Below are positions 1-5,527 of a DNA stretch of 5,716 nt, piece by piece. The stretch is taken from positions 15,524-21,239 of the forward strand of contig FR880245.1 in the NCBI GenBank assembly GCA_000435195.1. Direction: 5' to 3'. Under the pieces are notes generated by a model. That model searched no databases and was not told the DNA's origin. It saw nothing but the letters and a program-made list of their open reading frames with translations. Each line of letters opens with the position of its first letter. The stretch's first letter is position 1. The stretch is from Clostridium sp. CAG:169. GTDB lineage: Bacteria > Bacillota > Clostridia > Oscillospirales > Ruminococcaceae. A program made the translations under genes and the position numbers.

Positions 1-785
1 TTTTCCCAGACAGGAATATCCATTCCGCACACCTGCTGACATTTTCCACAGTGGACACATTCCGACTGATCCACCCGCAGCCGATAGAGCGACACCGGAT
101 TAAACAGCCCATACAGTGCGCCCAGCGGACAGAGGTATTTGCAGAACGGACGGTAATAGCGGATAGACAGCAGCACGATTGCCACCAGCAGCAGCGTTTT
201 CCAGCTGAACAGCCAGCCGGCTGCCGCACGCAGGGTCGGATTGGATGCTAGCAGCGGCAGTCCACCGAACAGCGTTCCGCTCGGGCAGATGTATTTGCAG
301 AACCACGGGTCACCCATTCCGGTCACACCGACCACCGTCATCGGCAGCAGGATGACAAAGACTGCCAGCACCAGATATTTTCCGTAGCGTAAAAAGCGGT
401 GTCCCGGCAGGTTCTTTTTCTTGTGAAAGAGCGGTATCTTGTGCAGCAGGTCCTGCACCAGTCCAAACGGACAAAGCCATCCGCAGACAAACCTGCCCAT
501 CAAAGTGCCGAACAGCATCAAAAAACCAAAGACATAGCAGGAAAATTGGAATTTCCCGCTGTCCAGCACCGCCTGTAGCGAGCCGATGGGACAGGCTCCC
601 AGCGCACCCGGACAGGAGTAGCAGTTGAGTCCCGGCACACACAGCGCCTTGCTGCTGCCGCGATAGATTTTTCCTTCCACAAAGCCCTTGAGGTAGCCGT
701 TGGTCAATGCGGTATAGGCTGCACGCAGCCAAAGTCCGCCGGTGCTTTCTGCCGTCAGACCGTTTCGTTTTTGTTTTTTTGCCAA
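1..785 (-). CDS. NapH/YccM-like polytopic 4Fe-4S membrane protein (partial, C-terminus beyond the left edge)
   Basis: Likely a membrane electron carrier that passes electrons between cytoplasmic iron-sulfur centres and a membrane or extracytoplasmic acceptor. The frame is open from TTG 785 to the window edge (261 codons). It shows an N-terminal cysteine cluster (C49, C55, C58, C65, ending GACPIG), then CGWLCPFG (C101, C105), WFCKYICPSG (C163, C167) and FCKYLCPLGA (C215, C219), the CxxxCP repeats typical of NapH/MauN/YccM proteins. A ferredoxin motif CVHCGKCQQVC (C243, C246, C249, C253) follows near the edge. Hydrophobic segments lie near residues 84-100, 137-153 and 196-208. The TTG start is chosen because AAAGGGGAA (792-800) sits 6 nt upstream and an in-frame stop lies at 813-815. 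It is the last visible gene of a redox operon with the CXXC miniprotein and the TlpA lipoprotein, but a terminator separates it from them. The family is secure; the electron partner is inferred. Confidence 0.9.
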   Translation of the reverse strand, partial: MAKKQKRNGLTAESTGGLWLRAAYTALTNGYLKGFVEGKIYRGSSKALCVPGLNCYSCPGALGACPIGSLQAVLDSGKFQFSCYVFGFLMLFGTLMGRFVCGWLCPFGLVQDLLHKIPLFHKKKNLPGHRFLRYGKYLVLAVFVILLPMTVVGVTGMGDPWFCKYICPSGTLFGGLPLLASNPTLRAAAGWLFSWKTLLLVAIVLLSIRYYRPFCKYLCPLGALYGLFNPVSLYRLRVDQSECVHCGKCQQVCGMDIPVWE

Positions 786-791
786 GCGAAG

Positions 792-800
792 TTCCCCTTT
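792..800 (-). promoter_or_regulatory. Ribosome binding site deciding a TTG start
   Basis: Minus-strand AAAGGGGAA lies 6 nt before TTG 785-783. No ATG is available between the in-frame stop at 813-815 and the conserved cysteine region, so this site fixes the N-terminus of the 4Fe-4S protein. An alternative TTG at 806-804 lacks a comparable upstream site. Confidence 0.75.
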
Positions 801-814
801 GCTCAAAATTCTTT

Positions 815-852
815 AAAAAAATCAGCCCGCTCTGCGCAGAGAGGGGGCTGAT
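815..852 (-). terminator. Rho-independent terminator inside the redox operon
   Basis: Read on the minus strand, the arms ATCAGCCC (852-845) and GGGCTGAT (828-821) form a perfect 8-bp outer stem. They enclose a self-complementary CTCTGCGCAGAG (830-841), and the stem runs into seven T residues (821-815). There is no T-tract on the plus-strand side, so it is directional. It lies 15 bp after the miniprotein stop codon and just ahead of the ribosome binding site of the 4Fe-4S gene. It should end most transcripts after the lipoprotein and miniprotein, or act as a partial terminator or 3'-stabilising hairpin that lowers expression of the 4Fe-4S gene. Confidence 0.85.
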
Positions 853-866
853 GGTCGCCATTTCGT

Positions 867-1016
867 TTAGCCAATCCCGATGCACTCCATGCAGATGTTG
901 ATCGCTTTGGTCAAAACCAGCTGCATTTCTCCGCTTTGAGCGCCCACCGCAATCAGCACGCCTGCCAGCAGCAACAGCACAAAGGGAGCAACCTTTGTCC
1001 ATCTGTTTTGCTTCAT
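867..1016 (-). CDS. CD1871A-family CXXC motif miniprotein (49 aa, one membrane segment)
   Basis: This 49-residue protein starts at ATG 1016 and stops at TAA 869-867. It has a short basic N-terminus (K2, R5, K8), one hydrophobic helix (about residues 9-26), and a short C-terminal part ending AINICMECIGIG, with the pair C42/C45. The ending and size match the CD1871A family of CXXC miniproteins of Clostridia, recognised from memory. By the positive-inside rule, the N-terminus is cytoplasmic and the CMEC motif faces outward, on the same side as the TlpA lipoprotein; this topology is inferred. The start lies 3 nt after the stop of the lipoprotein gene, with GGAGAG (1024-1029) 7 nt upstream inside that gene, which suggests translational coupling. 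The likely role is a thiol/disulfide or electron shuttle between the 4Fe-4S membrane protein and the thioredoxin-like lipoprotein. No biochemical function is known to me. Confidence 0.9.
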   Translation of the reverse strand: MKQNRWTKVAPFVLLLLAGVLIAVGAQSGEMQLVLTKAINICMECIGIG

Positions 1017-1019
1017 CGC

Positions 1020-1649
1020 TTAACTCTCCAGCATGGCAAGGCGGCTTTCGATTTCCTGCTGCCATGCGTCCTTGCTTTTGGCTCCGACCACTTCGTCACC
1101 AATGACTTCGCCGTTTTCGTCCACAAAGAAGGTAGTCGGAACGCCGGGAACCTCCTGCATCAAAAACGCCATGAACTCATCGTTCGGAATCAGGTGCGGA
1201 TAAGCAGCGCCGGTCATCTCCACAATCTGCTTTGCACCGTCCACCGCCTCCTGGGTGGTATTGCCCGACAGGTCGGTGATGTCGGTGCAGATACCGATAA
1301 TCTGCACACCGCCCTCTTCCTTTGCATACTCTGCCGCCAGCTCGCCCAGCTCCGGCATCTCGCTCAGGCATGGATTGCAAAAGGTTGCCCAGATGTTGAC
1401 CATCGTCAGGCGGTGACCTTCAAATAGGCTCTTGTCCACCTCGTTGCCGTCAAAATCGGTCATCTGCATCGTCTGGAAAATTCCTTCCTGTGCCTGCGGC
1501 TGTTCGGTCGACGGCTGGGCTTCTTCGGTCTGTTGTGGCTGTGCCTGTTCAGCCGACGGCTGAGACGGCTCCTTTTCATTTCCACAGCCTGCCAGCAGAC
1601 TGACAATCAGCAGCGATGCACTGATCAGGGAGATCATTCTTTTTATCAT
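1020..1649 (-). CDS. TlpA/ResA-like thioredoxin-fold lipoprotein
   Basis: A 209-residue predicted lipoprotein thiol-disulfide oxidoreductase acting outside the cytoplasmic membrane. A signal peptide with basic start (K3, R4) and hydrophobic core ends in the lipobox LAGC (lipidated Cys22). A low-complexity linker rich in Q, E, P and S follows (about 25-54). The TlpA/thioredoxin domain covers about 57-205, with WATFCNPC (active-site Cys91 and Cys94) and the cis-proline region GVPTTFFVD (Pro171). Two alternative starts were considered: an in-frame TTG at 1676 would add nine residues but has no good ribosome site, whereas ATG 1649 is preceded by AGGAAAGGAA (1658-1667), giving a standard signal peptide. 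It is the first gene of a redox operon with the CXXC miniprotein and 4Fe-4S protein. Its substrate (cytochrome maturation, peroxide reduction, Msr recycling or other) cannot be told from the window; no CcdA or MsrAB gene is visible. Confidence 0.93.
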   Translation of the reverse strand: MIKRMISLISASLLIVSLLAGCGNEKEPSQPSAEQAQPQQTEEAQPSTEQPQAQEGIFQTMQMTDFDGNEVDKSLFEGHRLTMVNIWATFCNPCLSEMPELGELAAEYAKEEGGVQIIGICTDITDLSGNTTQEAVDGAKQIVEMTGAAYPHLIPNDEFMAFLMQEVPGVPTTFFVDENGEVIGDEVVGAKSKDAWQQEIESRLAMLES

Positions 1650-1686
1650 GGATTTCGTTCCTTTCCTTACAGTCAAAAGATTTCTT

Positions 1687-1703
1687 GGTACCTGTGGTAC
1701 TGT
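1687..1703. repeat. Tandem GGTAC direct repeat in the redox operon leader
   Basis: On the plus strand GGTACCTGT (1687-1695) is followed directly by GGTACTGT (1696-1703), an imperfect tandem copy. It lies just downstream of the -10 box of the minus-strand promoter, overlapping the expected transcription start. It could be an operator for a repressor or be chance; no known operator is recognised. Confidence 0.3.
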
Positions 1704-1709
1704 CTTCTT

Positions 1710-1738
1710 ATTATAACGGTTCTAGCGACTTCTGTCCA
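1710..1738 (-). promoter_or_regulatory. Sigma-A promoter of the redox operon
   Basis: On the minus strand a -35 box TGGACA (1738-1733, one mismatch to TTGACA) is separated by exactly 17 bp from a perfect -10 box TATAAT (1715-1710). Transcription should start near 1703, giving a leader of about 54 nt before ATG 1649. Confidence 0.85.
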
Positions 1739-1894
1739 GCTGTTTTGAATCTGTAAAAGAAAAAACTGCCCGACGGCTTTTGCCTGTGCGACAAATTTTT
1801 CCTTTTTCTGAAGAGATTTTGCAGTTTCCTTCGTTTTATGGAAAAGGTCATTTCACCTTGTCCGGTAAAAGTTCACAAATCGGATCATTGGGAA

Positions 1895-1923
1895 TTGATT
1901 TTTGTCGAAATTTGCCCTATACT
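1895..1923 (+). promoter_or_regulatory. Sigma-A promoter of the glycosyltransferase gene
   Basis: TTGATT (1895-1900) and TATACT (1918-1923) are separated by 17 bp. The expected start near 1930 gives a leader of about 28 nt with the ribosome site GGAGG (1948-1952). The promoter lies inside the upstream in-frame extension of the gene, which rules out the longer start. Confidence 0.75.
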
Positions 1924-1957
1924 TTTATCAAAAGACTTTTTTATTTTGGAGGAAAAT

Positions 1958-3187
1958 ATGCGGATTGCAATTTTTACCGAAACCTATCTGCCGCAGATCA
2001 ACGGCGTTGTTACACATATCAAAATCTTAAAGGAAGGACTGGAGGCGCTGGGTCACACAGTGCTGATTGTCACTGCCGACTCGAAGGCACACACCCACTA
2101 CCTCAAGGACAACGTGCTGCACTGTCCGGCACACAACCTCAAGCGCATCTACAACCTGGACCTCGCCTCTCCGGTCAGCCGCACACGCTTAAAGTATCTG
2201 CGGGAATTTCGTCCCGACATTATCCATGTACACAACGAATTCAGCATTGGACTCAGCGGTATGGCAATCGCCAAAATCCTCAAGGTGCCGCTGGTGTACA
2301 CCCTGCACACCATGTACGATGACTACATCTACTACATCGCACCAAAGCCTCTGATTCCGTTGACCAAAAAGCTGTCCCACCGCTACTTTCGGATGTTCCC
2401 GCAGAATGCCGCTGTGGTGACCGGACCTTCCAAAAAATGCCAGGAGTATACCTATGAAATCGGCAGCGACAAGAAGGTGGAGGTCATCCCCAATCCGGTG
2501 GAGCTGGACGCCTTTGCCCCACAGACCTCCACACCGCAGCAGCGCGCACAGATCCGTGAACAGTACCACATTCCGCAGGATGCCACTGTCGCCTGCTTTG
2601 TCGGCAGACTGGGACGGGAAAAAAGTGTGGACGTGCTGCTGCGCTTCTGGGCACAGGAGATGAAACCGCAGGACAATATGCGCCTGCTCATCATCGGGGA
2701 CGGACCGGAAAAGGAGCCGCTGGAGCAGCTGGCACAGCAGCTGGGCATCACCGACACGGTCGTCTTTACCGGCAAGGTGCTGCATCCCGACCTGCCTCCG
2801 TACGTCCACACCTGCGACATCTATGTCACCGCCTCCCTTTCGGACACCAACTCCATCTCGATGCTGGAAGGGATGGCAGGCGGTCTACCGGTGTTGCAGC
2901 TGTACGACGAGCTGAATGCCGACCAGGTCACCGACGGGGTCAACGGCTATATGTTCCGCGACGCTGCCGAGATGGGGCAGCGCCTGCGCCAGATTCGCGA
3001 TATGGAGCCGGAGGAGCTGCAAAAGCTGAAAACCTCGGTCATCCAGTCGGTCAAAAACTCCGGCGCACAGACCCTTGCCAACTACATCCAGACCATCTAC
3101 TACAACATCTATCAAAAACAGCCACCCAAAAAGCCGCCGCTGTTCCACCTGCCTTCCTCCCTCACTGCACTTGCCCGTCGCAAGTAA
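1958..3187 (+). CDS. GT4 glycosyltransferase, 1,2-diacylglycerol 3-glucosyltransferase-like
   Basis: A 409-residue GT-B retaining glycosyltransferase, probably membrane-associated at the cytoplasmic face, making glycolipids by transferring a sugar from a nucleotide donor to diacylglycerol. The N-terminal acceptor domain opens with MRIAIFTETYLPQINGV, the hallmark of diacylglycerol glucosyltransferases. The C-terminal GT4 donor domain shows GRLGREKS (216-223), IIGDGPE (245-251) and the donor-site region SLSDTNSISMLEG (293-305). There the first acidic residue of the usual EX7E motif is Asp296 and the second is Glu304. YDE (316-318) is also family-typical. The tail (386-409) is proline-rich and basic. 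ATG 1958 is chosen for GGAGG 5 nt upstream; an in-frame ATG at 1838 would lie upstream of the promoter's -10 box. Monocistronic: own promoter and terminator. Lipid acceptor and sugar are inferred from family resemblance; another GT4 acceptor is possible. Confidence 0.88.
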   Translation: MRIAIFTETYLPQINGVVTHIKILKEGLEALGHTVLIVTADSKAHTHYLKDNVLHCPAHNLKRIYNLDLASPVSRTRLKYLREFRPDIIHVHNEFSIGLSGMAIAKILKVPLVYTLHTMYDDYIYYIAPKPLIPLTKKLSHRYFRMFPQNAAVVTGPSKKCQEYTYEIGSDKKVEVIPNPVELDAFAPQTSTPQQRAQIREQYHIPQDATVACFVGRLGREKSVDVLLRFWAQEMKPQDNMRLLIIGDGPEKEPLEQLAQQLGITDTVVFTGKVLHPDLPPYVHTCDIYVTASLSDTNSISMLEGMAGGLPVLQLYDELNADQVTDGVNGYMFRDAAEMGQRLRQIRDMEPEELQKLKTSVIQSVKNSGAQTLANYIQTIYYNIYQKQPPKKPPLFHLPSSLTALARRK

Positions 3188-3213
3188 GTTTTCTTTATCA
3201 AAGCAAACAAAAG

Positions 3214-3246
3214 GACGCTTCCGATTTTGGTCGGAGCGTCTTTTTG
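3214..3246 (+). terminator. Rho-independent terminator after the glycosyltransferase
   Basis: GACGCTTCCGA (3214-3224) pairs with TCGGAGCGTC (3231-3240) around a 6-nt loop with one bulged T, followed by TTTTTG. It starts 26 bp after the stop codon. The A-rich stretch just before it (3200-3212) would give a weak T-tract on the other strand, but no minus-strand gene needs it here. Confidence 0.93.
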
Positions 3247-3336
3247 CTTTCCTCATCGTTTTCAGTGATTCTTCTTAAAAAGCCTTCTTTCCTTTCGCCA
3301 GTTTTAACAATTACAACATAACGCTTTGCTATTCTA

Positions 3337-3365
3337 TTGAAAAAAATGGTTAAAAGTGATATAAT
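3337..3365 (+). promoter_or_regulatory. Extended -10 sigma-A promoter of the MoxR operon
   Basis: TTGAAA (3337-3342) is followed after 17 bp by a perfect TATAAT (3360-3365), and TG at 3357-3358 makes an extended -10 element (TGATATAAT). The start should fall near 3372, about 31 nt before the TTG start codon. It is probably the main promoter for the MoxR, DUF58 and downstream genes, which are tightly spaced. Confidence 0.9.
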
Positions 3366-3385
3366 ACAGAGGAAATTTATCATTC

Positions 3386-3394
3386 GAAAGGTGG
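3386..3394 (+). promoter_or_regulatory. Ribosome binding site deciding the MoxR TTG start
   Basis: GAAAGGTGG lies 8 nt before TTG 3403. The in-frame upstream TTG (3337) and ATG (3346) lie inside the promoter and cannot be in the mRNA from that promoter, so this site fixes the start. Confidence 0.8.
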
Positions 3395-3402
3395 TCATTT
3401 TT

Positions 3403-4353
3403 TTGGACGTTTCTCTTTTCACCAGTTGTAGACAAAGAGTGGTGGACAACTGCTCGAAGGTCATTGTAGGCAAGGAGGATGCGATTCAGCTGGTATTCAC
3501 CTGCTTTTTGTGCTCCGGTCATGTGCTGCTGGAGGATGTACCCGGCACCGGCAAAACGATGCTGCTGCGCGCCTTTTCCAAAACCATCGGCGGAAAATTC
3601 AAACGCATCCAGTTCACCCCGGACCTGCTGCCGTCCGACCTGACCGGCATCAACTTTTACAATCAAAAAACAGGCGACTTCCAGTTCCGTGAAGGTCCCC
3701 TGTTCTCCAATATCATCCTCGCCGACGAAATCAACCGAGCCACCCCGCGCACCCAGTCGAGCCTGCTGGAAGCAATGGAAGAACGTCAGATTTCGGTGGA
3801 CGGCACCACCACCCAATTAGAGGAACCGTTCATGGTCATGGCAACCCAGAACCCGCTGGAAAACTACGGCACCTTCCCGCTGCCGGAAGCGCAGATCGAC
3901 CGCTTCTTTATGAAACTCAAGCTCGGCTACATGAACCGCGAGGAGGAGCTTTCGGTCATCCGCCGTCCTTCCAGCTCCCAGATTGTAGAAACCCTTGAGT
4001 GTGTGGTTTCCCTGGAGGAAATTGAACAGCTCAAGCAGATGATTCCGCAGATTCAGATGTCCGACGAGGTAGCCGATTACCTGATGGAGATTGTCACCCG
4101 TACCCGCACCGACAGCCGCTTTACACTGGGCGTGTCCACCCGCGGCGCGATTGCCCTGTACAAGGCTTCCCAGGTGACCGCTGCGCTGTCCGGTCGTGAC
4201 TATGTGCTGCCCGAGGACGTGCGCTATGTCACACCGTATGTGCTGGGACACCGCATCGCCAGCGGTGGTCCGACCCGCGCCGGAGATGTGGAAGAATACA
4301 TCGCCAAGCTGCTTTCGGAAATCCCTGTTCCGCTGGAAACCATCCGCAAATAA
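3403..4353 (+). CDS. MoxR-family AAA+ ATPase
   Basis: A 316-residue cytoplasmic AAA+ ATPase of the MoxR type, which act as chaperones for maturation or insertion of protein or metal complexes, usually with vWA or DUF58 partners. Visible motifs in order: IVGKEDAI (21-28), Walker A DVPGTGKT (45-52), Walker B IILADEINRA (104-113), sensor 1 MATQNP (146-151), the DRFF arginine region (R167), and sensor 2 GVSTRGA (243-249). Length and all motifs are intact and typical. The start is TTG 3403 with ribosome site GAAAGGTGG; longer versions starting at 3337 or 3346 would begin in the promoter. It is followed 13 bp later by the DUF58 gene, the standard partner. Client is unknown. Confidence 0.95.
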   Translation: MDVSLFTSCRQRVVDNCSKVIVGKEDAIQLVFTCFLCSGHVLLEDVPGTGKTMLLRAFSKTIGGKFKRIQFTPDLLPSDLTGINFYNQKTGDFQFREGPLFSNIILADEINRATPRTQSSLLEAMEERQISVDGTTTQLEEPFMVMATQNPLENYGTFPLPEAQIDRFFMKLKLGYMNREEELSVIRRPSSSQIVETLECVVSLEEIEQLKQMIPQIQMSDEVADYLMEIVTRTRTDSRFTLGVSTRGAIALYKASQVTAALSGRDYVLPEDVRYVTPYVLGHRIASGGPTRAGDVEEYIAKLLSEIPVPLETIRK

Positions 4354-4358
4354 AGGAG
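4354..4358 (+). promoter_or_regulatory. Ribosome binding site deciding the DUF58 TTG start
   Basis: AGGAG directly follows the MoxR stop codon and lies 8 nt before TTG 4367. The reading frame is open far upstream into the MoxR gene, so this site, and the fact that the upstream part is out of frame with MoxR and reads as a shadow, choose the start. Confidence 0.8.
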
Positions 4359-4366
4359 CTGATCGC

Positions 4367-5527
4367 TTGATCATACTGCTGATCGTCTTTCTCCTGGTTT
4401 TGGCGGCAGTGGAGTATTATTCCCGCCGGCATGGGCTGGAACGTATCTTTTATGATGTTCAGACCAGCCGCAGCCTGCTGGAGCCGGACGAAGAGTTTAC
4501 CATCCATTCGACGATAGAAAACCACAAATTCTGGTTTGTCCCTTATGTCAGTATGTCCGAAAACTTTCCGCTGGGCATCCATGTCCCGGGAGAGGAAAAA
4601 AATATGTCCCAAGAGGTCATCAGTCTACAGGTGTATGCCCATTCGGCTGCCACACCCTCTCAGCAGCTGACCAGCACCACCCTTTCTTCCAGCTTTTATC
4701 TGATGCCCAAGCAGAAGCTGATGCGCAGCGTCACCGCCTGCTTTCCCAAGCGCGGACGCTACCTGTTTTTAGGATGCAATATGCACGGCGGCGACTTTCT
4801 GGGCATCAAGGACGCCTACCAGAAATTCCCGCTGTTTAAAGAGGTCGTGGTCATGCCCCGTCAAGTGCAGGCGCCGCAGCTGGAGCGGATGCTCGGCAGC
4901 GTCATCGGGGACATTTCGGTCAACCGCTTCATCTTTGAGGACCCGATGCTGACCGTCGGCTTTTCCGAGTACACCGGACGCGAGCCGATGCGCGACATCA
5001 GCTGGACCCAAAGCGCGCGTCTGGGCAGGATGATGGTCAAAAACTACGACCACACCGTCGACCTGTCGGTCACCATCCTGCTCAACGTCCAGTCGGTGCT
5101 CAACGTCTTTGAGGACGAAGAAAAAATAGACGAGTGCTGCTCGCTCATCCGCTCGGTCTGCGAACAGCTCGAGCAAAACCACATCAAGTACCGCCTGATG
5201 TCCAACGCCATCCCTGCGGGATTGTCCACCCTGTCTGCCGACACCGAGCAGGGACTGGGCAGCAAGCATTTTTACCGCATCATGGAACTGCTGGGCAGGG
5301 TTTCGCAGGGTGCCTGCGAGAGCTTTTCCTTCACCCTGCGCCGCGCCTGCCTGTCCAGTGAACAGGGACGGTACCACATCCTGGTCACCCCGACCCTTTC
5401 GGACAGCTGGAAGGAGCAGCTGCACCAGCTGCAGGAGCTGACCTCCGACAAGGTTCTGGTGATGACGCCCGAGTTGCTGCATCAGTCGGACGACGAGCAG
5501 ACCGACAAGGAGGGAAAAAGCGCATGA
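4367..5527 (+). CDS. DUF58 domain protein, membrane-anchored partner of MoxR
   Basis: A 386-residue protein with one N-terminal hydrophobic segment (about residues 2-15), then a beta-rich region (about 25-165) and the DUF58 core. The DUF58 signature is SEYTGREPMRDISWTQSARLG (about 200-220), the counterpart of the family's Y.pGD..R.I.W..sAR motif, followed by MMVKNYD (222-228). DUF58 proteins are related to vWA domains and are almost always encoded beside MoxR ATPases, as here (13 bp downstream). The strand that in many relatives carries the metal-site DxSxS reads ILLNVQS (237-243), with Asn240 in the Asp place, so metal binding is probably lost. The C-terminal tail (about 374-386) is charged. 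Start TTG 4367 has AGGAG 8 nt upstream. The stop overlaps the next start (ATGA), indicating translational coupling. Biochemical role is not known. Confidence 0.9.
   Translation: MIILLIVFLLVLAAVEYYSRRHGLERIFYDVQTSRSLLEPDEEFTIHSTIENHKFWFVPYVSMSENFPLGIHVPGEEKNMSQEVISLQVYAHSAATPSQQLTSTTLSSSFYLMPKQKLMRSVTACFPKRGRYLFLGCNMHGGDFLGIKDAYQKFPLFKEVVVMPRQVQAPQLERMLGSVIGDISVNRFIFEDPMLTVGFSEYTGREPMRDISWTQSARLGRMMVKNYDHTVDLSVTILLNVQSVLNVFEDEEKIDECCSLIRSVCEQLEQNHIKYRLMSNAIPAGLSTLSADTEQGLGSKHFYRIMELLGRVSQGACESFSFTLRRACLSSEQGRYHILVTPTLSDSWKEQLHQLQELTSDKVLVMTPELLHQSDDEQTDKEGKSA

Larger units (their letters stand above)
1650..1957. other. Divergent intergenic region
   Basis: This 308-bp gap separates two divergent genes. 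It holds the minus-strand promoter of the redox operon (1710-1738), a short GGTAC direct repeat in that operon's leader (1687-1703), and the plus-strand promoter of the glycosyltransferase (1895-1923). Between the two -35 boxes, about 155 bp are AT-rich with several T-runs. I see no convincing gene, terminator or RNA there. Confidence 0.7.

Noticed and set aside
310..1065. Minus-strand ORF of 251 codons covering the miniprotein and the start of the 4Fe-4S gene
   Set aside because: It is a different frame of the same strand; the other frame gives recognisable CXXC and 4Fe-4S proteins with ribosome sites, while this one has no family features and runs through the terminator.
936..1427. Plus-strand ORF of 163 codons opposite the TlpA lipoprotein gene
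   Set aside because: Antisense shadow of a clearly recognised gene; no ribosome site, promoter or recognisable protein.
1650..1676. Upstream TTG start for the lipoprotein
   Set aside because: It would place nine extra residues before a normal signal peptide and would swallow the good ribosome site used by ATG 1649.
1741..1800. Possible minus-strand hairpin followed by a T-run (GCC/GGC near 1766-1780)
   Set aside because: Only three perfect base pairs can form before the T-run, too weak for a terminator, and no gene upstream would need it.
1838..1957. 40-codon N-terminal extension of the glycosyltransferase
   Set aside because: The promoter (-10 at 1918-1923) lies within it, and the family N-terminus begins exactly at ATG 1958 behind a strong ribosome site.
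1780..2322. Plus-strand ORF of 180 codons overlapping the glycosyltransferase start
   Set aside because: Alternate frame of the glycosyltransferase gene with low-complexity composition and no ribosome site.
2189..2809. Minus-strand ORF of 206 codons inside the glycosyltransferase
   Set aside because: Antisense shadow caused by codon composition; no protein features.
3198..3473. Minus-strand ORF of 91 codons over the terminator and MoxR promoter
   Set aside because: It crosses a strong terminator and promoter of the other strand and shows no ribosome site or recognisable domain.
4769..5482. Minus-strand ORF of 237 codons inside the DUF58 gene
   Set aside because: Antisense shadow; the sense frame carries the DUF58 signature.
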